Shown: positions 35,152-47,362 of the stretch, in pieces | Layout: each line of letters starts with the position of its first letter | Position numbering within the stretch: position 1 is the stretch's first letter | Assembly (NCBI GenBank): GCA_038501625.1 | Contig: JAZAYU010000173.1 | Span: 434,001 to 498,000 of the forward strand | Length of the DNA: 64,000 nt | DNA from: Corbicula japonica | Lineage: Eukaryota; Mollusca; Bivalvia; Venerida; Cyrenidae | Direction of reading: 5' to 3' | Translations under genes and position numbers: made by a program | The notes under the pieces: model-generated | What the model was told of the DNA's origin: nothing | Databases searched by the model: none | Seen by the model: the letters and a program-made list of their open reading frames with translations, nothing else

Positions 35152-38100
35152 ATGATTTCAAAGACATTAATTTTAGTGTTTTGCCTCTCTTTGAGTGCTA
35201 CCAATGGATTTGAGGATAAAACAATAGCACAGTGGTTGACTGACAATGGATACACCACGTTGGTCAGCTTCCTCAAGACAGCTGGACTCTATGACACATT
35301 GAACCAACCAGGTACTTATAAACTTTGGTAAAAACAGTTGACTTTAATTAAGTTTTAATTAAAAAAACACAACATAATTTTATATAAATAAAGTCCAGAA
35401 GAAACATCGTACAAACATACTATAAATCGAGGGGTTAGTGCTAAACTATTCTATCTTACATAGTAATATGAAGCAGAGAATATATTTTTACTCTAAGCTC
35501 TCGAAATCGAAAACGAAATTCATTGAACATTGTGGCATACCTATTGAAAGAATATGTTCGATATTTTATAGCAATGAGTATGTGTAAACGGTGTGAAGCT
35601 TGTAAAATCATATCAATCTCGCGAAATTTCATCATAATAAAGATGATCAAGATAAGTGTAATAAAATGTTTTCTGTGATAAGCAAACGCATTTGAGAATT
35701 TTCATTTTGTTAGCACCATTTGTTGGTAGACATATGCCGGCTAATGTGACGGAGGCTGACGCCAAATCCAGCAAAGACGTTTTCGACCAACTACTCCTCC
35801 CAGATAAAGCCAGGATGCGTAAAAACAAAGATCGCATTGTATAAATTTGCATGCAACAAGAGATGATGCCACAAAAATATGACACCTCCTGTTGTTAAAA
35901 CAGAGAAAACATTATCACCAAGCGATACACGTCTTAATCGCTAGTCTGTTTCCAAACTGTTTTACAGGTGCATTCACGTTGTTTGCTCCTAGTGAGGCTG
36001 CATTTAACAAGCTGTCGGCGGCGACAGTGGCATCGCTAACAACGAACACGCAGCTGCTCCGCAATGTTCTAAATTATCATGTTGTAAGCGGATTCGCTAT
36101 GGCACCATCACTACAAGACGGAAGCATGAAACAAACAGTTCTTGGACAAAACATTACTTTTCATAAATATTCAAACGGAGTAAGTCAAGTTTCAAGTTTA
36201 TATCGGATATTACATATATTTCTTTAAGCTGGTTGTTAGTCTTGTAGCTTTGAGACAATATAAAGGGACTATTCGCCACGTCGTAGCAAAAGTTAACGAA
36301 ATAAAATTAACGACCACTCGCCGTTCTATCTCCAATTTCGCAGTTATCTCAGGGTGTTTCAGCTCCGCATTATATCCGCGAACGTCAAAGTCCATTGTTA
36401 TTTAACACACGCTCTGGAGTGTTACTGAGCACACGGTCTGACTATTATTTAGCACACTTTCCGGAATGTTATACAGCACACGGTCTGACTATTATTTAGC
36501 ACACTTTCCGAAAAGTTATACAGCACACGGTCTGACTATTATTTAGCACACTTTCCGGAATGTTATACAACACACGGTCTGAATGTTATTAGGCAAACGT
36601 TCTGACTATTATTTAGCACACTTTCAGGAATGTTATACAGCACACGGTCTGAATGTTATTTGGGCATACGTTCTGACTATTATTTAGCACACGATCCGGA
36701 ATGTTATACAGCACACGGTCTGAATGTTGTTTGGCAAACGTTCTGACTATTATTTAGCACACGGTCCGGAATGATATACAGCACACGGTCTGAATGTCAT
36801 TGGGCATGCGTTATGACTATTATTTAGCACAAGGTCCGGAATGTTATACAGCACACGGTCTGAATGTTAAACAGCACACGGTCCGGAATGTTATACAGCA
36901 CACGGCCTGAAAGTTAAACAGCACATGGTCCGGAATGTTATACAGCACACGGTCTGGATGTTATTTAGCACACTGTCCGGAATGTTATACAGCACACGGT
37001 CTGGATGATGTTTAGCACACGGTCCGGAATGTTTTACAGCACACGGTCTGGATGTTATTTAGCACACGGTCCGGAATGTTATACAGCACACGGTCTGGAT
37101 GTTATTTAGCACACGGTAACAATACATAGAGTATTAATATGAACGTCACAAAAATCTGACTCACGTACGCTTTGAAGTACACTTAATTCTGGTATCACTT
37201 ATTGTTGTTTTAACTAGTAAACTGTCTGTCTATTTAGTTATTCTGAAAATAATTATATTAAGTTTGCTTACAAAGGAATATGATACAAACTGACCTTAAG
37301 GATAAACTTTCCTGTTTCGCTTAAATGTGTCTTTTGAACTATCAAGACGCTTCCATTAATGTGGCAGAATTCTTTTGTTTTCTAATGGCAGACCCTAACG
37401 GCAGACAACGCTGCTATTACTACATCGGACATCATTCTCAACAACGGTGTTGTTCACGTCGTCGACGGCGTACTCATGCCGGTAACTGACAAGATTGCAG
37501 AAATCTTATTAAAGAGAAACGACGAGTTCTCCACCCTTAACATGTTGCTGACAATCACCGACCTCACCCCTGCTTTACTCAGTAAGATGACAGTCGTATC
37601 GTTTAAGTATCACAACTGACGCTTGCAGTGAACAGATGCTCTTTGAAACATCTAGCGTCAACAATTAAATAATAGCAAAACTCAACTTATAATTCCCAAA
37701 CTGCAGATCACTAAATTTAATCTTCAAGCTACAGTAATCTGCCATTTTTACTATAAGCGGTAATAATAAAATGGTAACATTAACCGGTCCCACGTTGATA
37801 TGGGCAGTGTCTTCAAGCAGCTGACGTCAATTCTTGAAATGACGTCATAAAGTTTAGCAGACGACATTATTTGTTTTAAGCATTTTGCGGTTAAAATGAC
37901 GCACAGACTTGAAAATTATACTGATAAATTTAAGGGTCAGATTAACTTTGTCATCCATCAACGTGTTAGAGTCGCTGTAACAATTTGCGTCACATTTTCA
38001 AATACAAATACAATGCTCAAAGCGGAATGTTTAATTTCGTTTATTTTGATGTTGTACGTGTACATGTTTACATTGTAATTGTTTTATTTTCCTTAATAGG

Positions 38101-39387
38101 CGGACAACTTACTCTGTTTGCTCCGACAAATGCGGCGTTCCAGGCCATCACACAACGACTTCCTGACTTCAACTCTCCCAACGCCATACAAACATACAAA
38201 CGTATGTAATACCGTATGCATACCATTATTATCCGTTTAGTATACAGCGCCATTTATTATCAGAAAAGGATTAGTTTTACAAAGTGCTTGTAGCTCTTTG
38301 ACATAACTTTCTTCCAACTATCCTTGTAAAGCAGGCGACAATGGGATCTTCGCGAGAAATCTATTATTCATTTATTATTAATTTTAAAAGACACGTTATA
38401 TAATTATCTTGTTGTTTCCGATAAGATATTCAAGAGGAGATGAAGGCCATTGTTTTTCCACTGACCTTTCCAATAACCCCTCAGAGTTTGGGTCCAAGAA
38501 ACGTCGGTAGTACTGGTTATGTTATATTTGCTTTGATCTTGATATTAACTACATGTACTTAAATAAACCGGCAAAGGCCTTGCTTTGTGTCTAAAAAAGC
38601 CGGTTGTTAACGCATTGAACACCAGCATGTGCTACCGCTGTGTCTGTTTTCTGCTGCAGAAATTTTGTTGAACCACGTGGTAAACTCCACAATACTGTCA
38701 TCAGCACTCCAGAACGGTCAGACGGTCACCGCCTTAGGTGGCAAACAGCTTAGAGTAAACATCGGTGCCGGTTAGTATATGTTTGTGCTTATATACTGGC
38801 TATTTAAATAACAAAATATTCGGCATATCAAAGTATTTTATTGAAACATTCAAATTTTGTTTAAATCGAGTGTTTATATTAAACAGTTTAGGAAGTGGTC
38901 CATGTAATCATTGGTAAACGATAAAAACAGTTTCAATATGAAAATAACAAAACAAAATAATTATACCTTTCACGATATCAATGCGACATTGGTTGCAGCC
39001 TGTTATGTTATGAAATTAGTGACCCAAATAAAACAATCTGGACAGCACATGTGTATCAACTACCTAGTCATTCTCTCCTGCTAAAAACTACCGTCCAAAC
39101 TACATGGAAAAGATCTTTTCGGCAATTCTTAATTGTTTCTGTTGTTCTAAACAAAGCGACAAACCGAAGCTCTACTGTTTTTATAAAACCATTGTCTTTG
39201 AAGTATTACGTCATTTATGGACAGTCACACTTTTGACGCTGCTTTCGTTTCAGGTGGGGTCACCATATCAGCTGTAAATGGTAGACAAGCGCCGGCTACA
39301 GTGACGGAGGCTGACGTCAAAGCCAGCAACGGCATCATTCACGTCATCAACCAAGTACTCCTTCCAGAAAACGTCAGACGGCGTTGA
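35152..39387 (+). CDS. FAS1 gene C: secreted two-domain fasciclin protein, complete
   Basis: Exons 35152-35311, 35968-36179, 37392-37581, 38100-38201, 38660-38770 and 39254-39387, all with AG/GT borders and phases 1-0-1-1-1, total 909 nt, 302 residues plus TGA. Signal peptide MISKTLILVFCLSLSATNG. Domain 1: GAFTLFAPSEAAF and VLNYHVV. Domain 2: QLTLFAPTNAAF and an H2 motif reading ILLNHVV, so the usual tyrosine of the YH motif is Asn in domain 2. The end (NGIIHVINQVLLP then a basic RRR tail) resembles gene B. The total length and exons 4 and 5 (102 and 111 nt) are exactly as in B, showing a shared ancestor. Encoded on the opposite strand to A and B, 23.8 kb from the 5' end of B. The role is presumed extracellular adhesion or matrix; tissue unknown. 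Confidence 0.93.
35714..35844 (+). pseudogene. Exon-6-like relic inside intron 1 of FAS1 gene C
   Basis: GGTAGACATATGCCGGCTAA then GTGACGGAGGCTGACG matches gene C exon 6 (39287-39370) closely, with an in-frame three-codon deletion in the ATTCACGTCATC part. The frame reads PANVTEADAKSSKDVF then DQLLLPDKARMR and stays open to TAA at 35842-35844. A preceding TTTTGTTAG gives an acceptor at 35713/35714 in phase 1, the phase of the exon 1 donor, so exon 1 could in principle splice to it as an alternative terminal exon. More simply it is a decayed copy left by unequal exchange among the FAS1 genes. Confidence 0.8.
36413..37117. repeat. 23/24-bp alternating minisatellite in FAS1 gene C intron 2
   Basis: About 30 half-units, mostly alternating ATTTAGCACACGGTCCGGA and ATACAGCACACGGTCTGAA (each with ATGTT linkers), giving a 47-bp dimer. 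Edges are more diverged than the centre. Confidence 0.9.
37805..37872. repeat. Short repeat with two CRE-like palindromes, copy 1
   Basis: GTCTTCAAGCAGCTGACGTC then AATGACGTCAT. The same arrangement occurs at 49985-50050. Lies in intron 3 of FAS1 gene C. TGACGTCA is the CREB/ATF consensus; use as an enhancer is not shown. Confidence 0.5.
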
Positions 39388-39414
39388 AGCAAAGTTCGCT
39401 TTGTTTAAATTTGT

Positions 39415-39420
39415 ATTAAA
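39415..39420 (+). promoter_or_regulatory. Possible polyadenylation signal ATTAAA for FAS1 gene C
   Basis: The ATTAAA variant, 28 bases after the stop codon; no AATAAA is closer. Confidence 0.4.
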
Positions 39421-41078
39421 GAATTAGTCATTCACAATAGAACGATGTTAAAAATTCTTGCTTTGAACTAAATATTCCCAGTATATCCAACCATTTGTCA
39501 ATACCGCTGATATTGAATCATTGAAGACTTGCAAACTTCGTAAAATTGAATCCCTCTGTGCATTGCCTCGAACCCTATCTAGGATAGCAATGAAATTATT
39601 GATTTTTTTTCAAAACTGCCCAATCCGATAACTCAACAACTGCCATCAAACACCATGTATTTAACAGTGACATATCTTACAGATTTGGGTTGTACCTGTA
39701 TAAAAAAGATCTAGTTTACTGAAAGCCAGATTCTTTGTAGCGCAACATAGCGAAAACTTTGAACATTTTATTTTTTTTAATGGAGCGGTATACACATGCA
39801 TACATGCAGTAATACAAAATATCTCTGCAGATTAAAGATCAGTATGCATTGAAACCTTTATTTTCCGACATAAGTCTTTAGTGGTTTCAAATGCGCGCTT
39901 ATAAATGCGGCGATTAACAACTTTTTATCTGAACCTTTTAAACAATCCTAGGCAAGTTTTCATCGTCGCTACCAAAGAAACCCACAAAACAAGAACAGAA
40001 GATAATGATTGCGGCTTGATAACCAATGGCGACTAAGATTATCACCTCCGTTCACTAATAACAATTCTGCTGTTGAGTATTAATGTGAATCGCCTGTTAC
40101 TAGGTGCATATGAAAACGAAGGTCTGGCGTCTATATTTTGATCATGCAATGGGACAATAATCCAACCTATCAGATTGGCCTACCTTATCAGGATCCCGAC
40201 ACATCACACTTGTGAGTTTAATAACTTTATGAGATGATAAAGACGACAGTATAGCAAAGGCAAAGGAACCCTTTCAAGCCAGCTAGATGCGAAACATATC
40301 AGCTTAACGTTAAATGATGTTGAGAAGCTTATTATCACGGTCAGATGCACACTTGTATAAAGGAGGTGCGTTTGGGACAGTCTTAAAAAAAGTGACTCCC
40401 GTACGGCGACTGCCGTACCACACATACCACTGGGTTCCGAGATCTTCCCGGGCCGGAAATCATGTGCATTTTCTCGAGTGCAACACCTACCACACAGCAG
40501 CGTGGGTTGAATGATACAGACTACAGTAATTCATTTCCCATAGACTCCCAGTATAGCTTCATCTCCTAATCTGAATTAGCTATTGGGTCAAGGCCTTAAA
40601 ATCTTACTTTTGCAAATAAACTAAACTAGGGACACCATAAAAAGACATAAATATAGCTTAACCAGTAAACTTTTTCGCGACATGCACTGGAATACCACCA
40701 CCCTCAGCTATGCGCCACTTTCAATTTCACTTTGTCCAAAATATAACCCATGATTTAAAGATAAAAATTTTCATACACTCAAAATAAAAATGCAAATGCA
40801 TCTAGTTTCAACTTCTTCTATTCACTGTGCATTTTCACATAGCTATTAATTTTTTTCATTCTGCTTTTGCATTTTAAACCAATCACAGAGTTACTTTATC
40901 TTATGGTTCGCACCTCCCCCCCCCCCCAGACAAAATTGACTGGTTCCCGAGACACCTGAATTACTGTTGTGTTTTTAAAATAATGTTTTGTCAAAAACTT
41001 CGGTCAGTTGCTTCTTCCCATCAGAGCATTGAAAAGCTGGAAAATATTTATTCGGCTGAATAGTCCTAAACAAACTAA
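39421..41078. other. Spacer between FAS1 gene C and LINE
   Basis: No gene recognised. 40370-40540 is locally GC-rich with a short palindrome (GTACGGC-GACT-GCCGTAC) and 40915-40928 is poly-C. The LINE 5' end may reach back into the last few hundred bases. Confidence 0.4.
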
Positions 41079-41887
41079 TTTGTTATAAAGAAAGCAATTC
41101 ATCACTATTTACATAACAAAGAACCACCCCCAAGTTATAAGCGATCAAAACAGACAAGAATAAAACGGACAAATATTTTGATAATAGGGGATTCTATTCT
41201 ACGAGGAATACACACCCGTGGTCTCAGTGATCTAACTGCAGTCAAAACTCTACGAGGTAAAAGATTCAGAGACGTATGCGCGTACCTGCGAGCAGAGGAA
41301 ACTGTAGATATATCCAAAGTGGTGATATATATTGGCGGAAATGATGTTGCACAGAACTCTTGTGACCTGCAGTTTGAGATCGATGAACTTGAGCAGACAA
41401 TACACGAACTCAATCGAAATCACTGCAAAGTATTCATTTGTACTGTTGCACCAAGGCGAGACTGTGATGTCCGAGAACTGAATGCCAAACTGCAGAGACT
41501 TGAGAAACAAGTATCTTTCACGCTGATAGAAAGCCACGATGCGTTCATATACGGCAACAGGACCGTGGCAAAATCTCTCTACCACAATGATGGGATTCAT
41601 CTCAACGTACGTGGTACCAGAACGTTAATCAACATCATCCATGCAGTGACGCCTACTATACGCACACAGCAACAAAAGCCTTCGATTCGACAAGACCACC
41701 GCAGAAGATACCCCCTGCATACAACAGGAACGCCCGCGGGCATTTCAACGCCAATCGGTGTACAAACTGTTGCCTTTCAAATCACGTTAGAGAGGACTGT
41801 AGACGAGCATTTGACAAGACATGGCATTATGAGCGGCGACGTCCAGCAAGTAACAGCAGCGACCATGGAAGAAACAATTATAATTAG
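41079..41887 (+). pseudogene. LINE ORF1: SGNH/GDSL esterase domain and CCHC zinc knuckle, frameshifted
   Basis: The open frame starts after a stop at 41076 with no ATG before the domain, so the N-terminus is lost or mutated. The SGNH hydrolase blocks are visible: IIGDSILRG (nucleophile Ser), VVIYIGGNDV (GxND), and DGIHLNVRGTRTL (Asp-x-x-His). A shift near 41700-41715 moves the reading into another frame encoding C-TN-C-CLSN-H-VRED-C, a CX2CX4HX4C zinc knuckle, ending at TAG 41885-41887. Esterase-bearing ORF1 proteins are known from CR1-group LINEs, where they are thought to act in RNP assembly or membrane interaction. Confidence 0.85.
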
Positions 41888-42018
41888 AAATACAAAGACA
41901 ATGTACTACAGACGCTTGAAATACATAATAGCTATAGTGCTCTCAGGTATTTGCCACAGTTTGTAATGAATTTCCATGTACATGTAATTCAAACAATTCA
42001 TACAGTACTTGCGAACCC

Positions 42019-45000
42019 ATGTTAAATATTCATTATAATAAATGTCAAAACAGCAAACTTAAAGTAAAAACAAACTGCAGGTCATCTAAATGTGTATCTG
42101 TAAATAATTCTTTTAATACTTGTTCTCAAACAAATGATGTGACTCCACTTACACTTTCTAAACATGGATTTCATGTCGTTAATTTGAACATTAATCACCT
42201 ACTTTCTAAATTAGATGAACTAAAAATGTTGGTATATAGATCAAATAATATTGATTTAATAGGAGTATGCGAAACCTTTCTAGATCATGAAGTTGATAAC
42301 GAAATCATTTCTGTTCCGAATTTTATTATCGAGCGAAAAGATCGTGATTGTACAAATATTAGTAAAACGTCCGGGGGTGGGATAGTTTTATACATAGCTG
42401 ATCATCTACACTATACACGTAGGCTTGACTTAGAAAATGATGATGTTGAGAGCCTATGGGTAGAGGTAAGGATTAAAAGTATCAAGCCAATTCTTGTTTG
42501 CTCTGTATACCGACCACCGTGGGCTCCAGTTAGTTGGAGTGAAAGTTTTGAAAGGCAGATTGAAACCGCGTCAATGTATAATCTTGAAATGTATATACTT
42601 GGTGACTTTAAGTTAAATTATTGCACTGACACCGACTCTATTAAAAACCAAGCATGGGCACAGTGCATAAGAAATCATGATTTGTGTCAACTTATTAAAA
42701 ACCACACTCGCGTAACTAAATCGTCAGCATCTATTATTGATCATTCATATGCCCGCAACTGTGATATTAATTTTGTTGATTCTTTTGTAGCTCAAGTTGC
42801 AATTAGTGATCGCTAACCAATTTGTTTTACAAGATGCGTACAAGGTAGTAACAATACAAAACTAACACATACTGAAATTACTTATCGATCTTTTAGAAAG
42901 TTTTCTGAAGCAGACTTTTTAAGTGATTTACAAAAGTCATTTTCAGATTTTTCAATATCCAGCTACCCTAATGATGAATTTCAAAGATGGACTGCCACTT
43001 TTATGTATGTATTAAATTGTCATTCTTCCTTAAAAACCAAACGTGTTAAGAATATTAGTAGACCTGATTGGATAAATGAAGATATTATTAAGGCAGGACG
43101 TAATAGAGATTATTACCATAGAACTAAACAGTGGCTACTATATACATACTGACGAAACAAAGTAAAGTGCCTTTTTAGGGAAAACAAACAGCGATTAATA
43201 GAATCTGCAATCGAAGACAATAAAAAGATCTCGTATTTATGGAAAAATATTAATGACCTACTTGGTAACTCTGGGCATAGGGATATTATTAACTCTCTTG
43301 AAATTGATGGGCGTACGATAAGTGACATCAGCGAAATTGCGAACTTTTTAAATGAGTATTTTACCAATATTAAAGACTTTTATAACATCAACTCTACCAA
43401 TAGAATTATCCCAAATAATGGTTCACTTGACAAATTGGAAGAATTTGTGAATACAAGAGTTCCAACTTTCATTTACTTTACTATTCCTTTTATTAAAGAA
43501 AATGAAGTTTTGAATTTTTTACGAAAACTAGACATAACAAAAGCAACTGGTCTAGATGGACTAAGTCCGAAATTACTTAAACTATCTGCGAATGTTATAG
43601 CTACAAGTATTACAAAGTTAATTAATAACTGAATTTATCAATAATACATTTCCTTACTCCCTTAAACATGACAAAGTTTTTCCGAGTTTTAAAACCGGTG
43701 ACAAATCCAATCCTACTAATTATAGACCAATATCGATACTTCCCGTATCATCAAAAATATTTGAACGACACATAGTGAGACACAGTTTGTCTTTCCTTAA
43801 TAAGTACAACTTAATTAACGAAGAACAATCGGGGTTTAGACAGTTGCATTCATGTCAAACAGCCCTAGTTAAAATAATTGATAACTGGCTAGGAAATATG
43901 AATGCTGGGAAAATTAACCGGGCAATATTTTACGACCTCAGGAAAGCATTTGATTTAGTTGATTTCCAGCTGCTTTTAAATAAACTTAAGCTTTACAAAT
44001 TATCTGACAATGCTGTCGATTTTTTCAATTCTTACCTGACCGGACGTGTTCAGAGCGTTGTAATTAAAAATAGTGTATCTGAGCCGCGGCCTGTTACAAT
44101 GGGAGTCCCACAGGGCTCTGTGTTAGGACCTGTATTATTCCTTATGTTTATCAATGATCTACCCTTATATATCAATGATTGTTCGACCGACCTCTTTGCG
44201 GATGACACGACTGTACATACACATGACAAAAATGTAGATATTATTAAACAAAAATTGCAGTCAGCAAATGATACAGTATTAAACTGGTGCGTAAATAATG
44301 ACATGCACCTTAATGCAGAAAAATCATCAGTAATGTTCATCGGGACACGTAACAGACTTGCACAGGTCTCAAATATTAACCTATATATTGATAATACATC
44401 TGTTGCAAATGTTACCCAACAAAGGTTACTAGGAGTAATAATTGATAATAAACTGACTTGGAACTTACAAATTCATCATATGGTTACTCAGATTTCCCGT
44501 AAACTTACTCTCATGCAGTTATTATGTTCATACGTCTCTCAAGATTGTTTGATGAAGTATTACAATGCGTATATAATTCCCTTATTTGATTATGGTTGTT
44601 TGGTTTGGGGCGGAACATACTCATCCAATATTTTTCAAATCGAAAAACTACAAAAACGAGCAGCGCGAATTATTCTTAAAACAGGGCTTACTACGCCTTC
44701 ATCAATCATGTTTAAAAATTTAAGCTGGCTGCCAATCCGATGTCGTATCAAATACCATATTCTTTTACTAACCTACAAAGCATTACATAACTTAGCTCCA
44801 GCGTATATAACTTCGATGTTTAAAGAACTAACATATAGCAATGACAGGCAATTAAGATCTATTTCAAATGGGAATCTATTAGTTCCAAAATTTAACACTC
44901 TATTATACAGTTAATCATTTTCAGTTGTTGCTCCAAATTTATGGAACTCTCTTCCCCTGATTGTAAAAACATGCAAATCAGTAAAATCATTTAAAAAACA

Positions 45001-45031
45001 TGTTAAAAAATTCTTATTTGATAATATGTAG
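42019..45031 (+). pseudogene. LINE ORF2: AP-endonuclease and reverse transcriptase, broken
   Basis: Endonuclease domain (about 42160-42816): LNINHLLSKLDELK, GVCETFLD, GGGIVLYIADH, CSVYRPPW, YILGDFKLNY and SSASIIDHSYARN. The usual GDFN carries Lys in place of Asn, a likely inactivating change. RT domain: KATGLDGLSPKLLK, TNYRPISILPVSSKIFE, YDLRKAFDLVDFQLL, GVPQGSVLGPVLFLMFINDL and the catalytic FADD at 44195-44206. Lesions: TAA at 42814, TGA at 43150, a TGA/frameshift near 43630 and TAA at 44912; beyond it the same frame gives the typical C-terminus (VVAPNLWNSLPLIVK) ending TAG at 45029-45031. Confidence 0.9.
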
Positions 45032-45374
45032 TGAATTGTCAAGACAATTACAGTTTAATTATGTATAAGTGTTAAAAATGTTTGGGTAATGAATCTTTTG
45101 TTATAATTGCTTTTGTTAAAATTTATCATTTAAATTTGTCTGCTTTCATCCTTTTCATATTGTTCTTGGAATTTTAATTGTAACTTTATTTTTTTCCCCC
45201 AATTGTATTATGAGAATGTATGTATGTATGAATGTAAATTTGTAACTATTTGTACTTGTTTTTAAGAGGACCATATGTAAGAATGGCTATGCCAAATATG
45301 TTATCCTCTAAAAATAAAGAATTTATTATTATCATTATTATTATTATTATAACTATCAAGAATGAAAACACAGG

Positions 45375-47191
45375 ATTTGAAGTAGTGTTGGGATATCGGT
45401 TGCAAAGCACAATCGATCATCAGTTGGAATCGGTTGCCACTTCCGATATGACTTCACCGATACTTAATCGGTTTATAAATCATATCTGTGTTACATTAAC
45501 AAATGGTTTCTAATAAGTAGCTTATATAATATCCCTTATTATTGTGTGTTTGCTGCTACTTTCTACATAAAGGTTGGTGTTCCAATTACAATCAAAGCAC
45601 TGAAAGTACTGATGGGTGGCGTTTTAGAGTGATTGTCATGTAACATCATCTATAGATTGTGTGGAGTTTCCTATTGGAGGAGTATGAAGGAACTTTCGGA
45701 TGGCGGAGCAAAAGTTTGCATGCCCGGCTTCTGCTTTATCAAGTTTTTTTTACCACGGATTTTCGGGCGGATGCTTATATCCAAGACTGAAGTCATTTTG
45801 TGCCAGGAAAAATATATAATAAGTCAACCTTTGATTTGAAACTTTAAATTGACAATAAAGAAGTGAACACACATGGACAAATAAAAATACTTTAAAAAAT
45901 GAAATATGCATATCAGGAATGACCACATCCAGCATACACAGCCTCCCCACACAGCCAAAAAGTAGAGAGGAAAAGAGAAACTATGATATAGTTGCTATTT
46001 GCACTATGATTTGAAACAATATTTATTTATTATTAGGAAATAAAAGATATGCAAAAATAAAAATAATATGACTATAAAACAATTTAAAAAAATAAGTCAG
46101 AGCACTGCATCATGTCTAATTAAATTGAAACGCTTTAAACGCTTTGAAGTTTCGTCTAAAGTTACACTTCAAAGCCCGTCTTTTTTGTTAGAATGTCATG
46201 CTAATTACCGACTAGCTTTTTGGAAACTAAAACTTGTTTGAAAACGTACCGTGTGCAAAAAAGTTGCATCGTGGTTAATGGATGATTTTATTTTTTTTTG
46301 TTCTTTTCGAATAATATGACTATAAAGCAATTTTATAAAAATTAGGCAGAGCACTGCATCAAACCTAATTAATTTTAAACGCTTTAAAAATTCGCCTGAA
46401 GTTTACACTTTAAAGCCATATGTCATTAATATCCATGCTTAATGTTTAATCAAATATTCCTTCAAAATTCTGCTTGAATGAAATGCCACACCAAGTTTGA
46501 GATAAGCTATCATCACCCCATTATAATTCTTGCATTATCAATGGTAAATGTCCGAATATCCCTTGAATAAGTTTTATTTATTATTGTTCCTATTTTGGCT
46601 TATCAGTACTAATTACAAGCAAAGCCCTCTGTTGAAAGCTGATCAGTGTATTGCTATTTGTAAACACATACACTGCTGCGAGATAACCTGTTTACCTAAT
46701 AACAATCGCACAGCGCCGTCTACCGTCTCATAAACTCAGTGAACTCTCTGGAGGTAAAATGATCGAATTTCACTTTTGGTAACCGCGTTCGACTATATAA
46801 GCAGATAGAGACCCTAGTACCATTTTGATCATGTGTCCAAAATTCACATGTGAAACACTGGGCGGCGTTTTTAAACGCCACCCAAAAATAAAACTTTTTC
46901 GCGTGTTTTTATTAAATATAATAGAATGAATCAACAATGCTTAACAAAGAATACACACCCCAAAATACGTTGTTGATGGCAATTAATGCCCAAAAGACCC
47001 TACCAATTAATTTCAATCATGACTAGTACAAATATTGACCAAGATATGTTAAATTGTGCAGTAGTTTACAGCCGGGGGTATATATCGGTTTTAATCGATT
47101 ATGGGATAATGACATCGATTATCGGTATCGGGAGGTTCTTACTGATGATTAATCGATGTCTTTCCATCATCGGCACATCACTAATTTGAAG
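45375..47191. mobile_element. Non-autonomous hAT-like element 1 with 8-bp TSD
   Basis: The element spans 45383-47183 (1,801 bp), starting TAGTGTTGGGATATCGG and ending CCGATG-type sequence with CACATCACTA (inverse of TAGTGATGTG). It is bounded by identical 8-bp direct repeats ATTTGAAG at 45375-45382 and 47184-47191. Eight-base duplications and TAGTG-type ends are hAT characters. No transposase frame. Inside, a block of about 110 bases (AGAGCACTGCATCA with GTTTACACTT(T/C)AAAGCC) is repeated at about 46067-46180 and 46317-46424. The element sits about 20 bases after the LINE tail and ends 180 bases before the ccdc169-like start codon. Confidence 0.85.
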
Positions 47192-47362
47192 GTAAAAAGT
47201 TAATTTAGTATCAGTATCCGTTACGATGTTCATTAGCGTTACAAATAAAACGATGGTATTAAACCTGCAAAACTTTCCAAATATAACACATAGTCATTAA
47301 AACGCGTGACCGTATTGTTTACATTTTACGTCACGAATCCGTGGATACGGAAGTGTGTCAAA

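Larger units (their letters stand above)
41079..45354 (+). mobile_element. Degraded CR1/L2-like non-LTR retrotransposon
   Basis: ORF1 (SGNH esterase plus zinc knuckle), ORF2 (endonuclease plus reverse transcriptase), a 300-base 3'UTR and a terminal ATT-rich microsatellite (about 45327-45354) follow one another on the plus strand, the layout of CR1/L2-type LINEs. The 5' boundary is not defined because ORF1 lacks a start. It is immobile: several stops and frameshifts. The clade is inferred from domain order, the ATT tail and RT motifs. Confidence 0.85.

Noticed and set aside
40314..40514. GC-richer 66-codon frame with a nearby palindrome
   Set aside because: No recognisable domain, no splice evidence, no homology that I recall.
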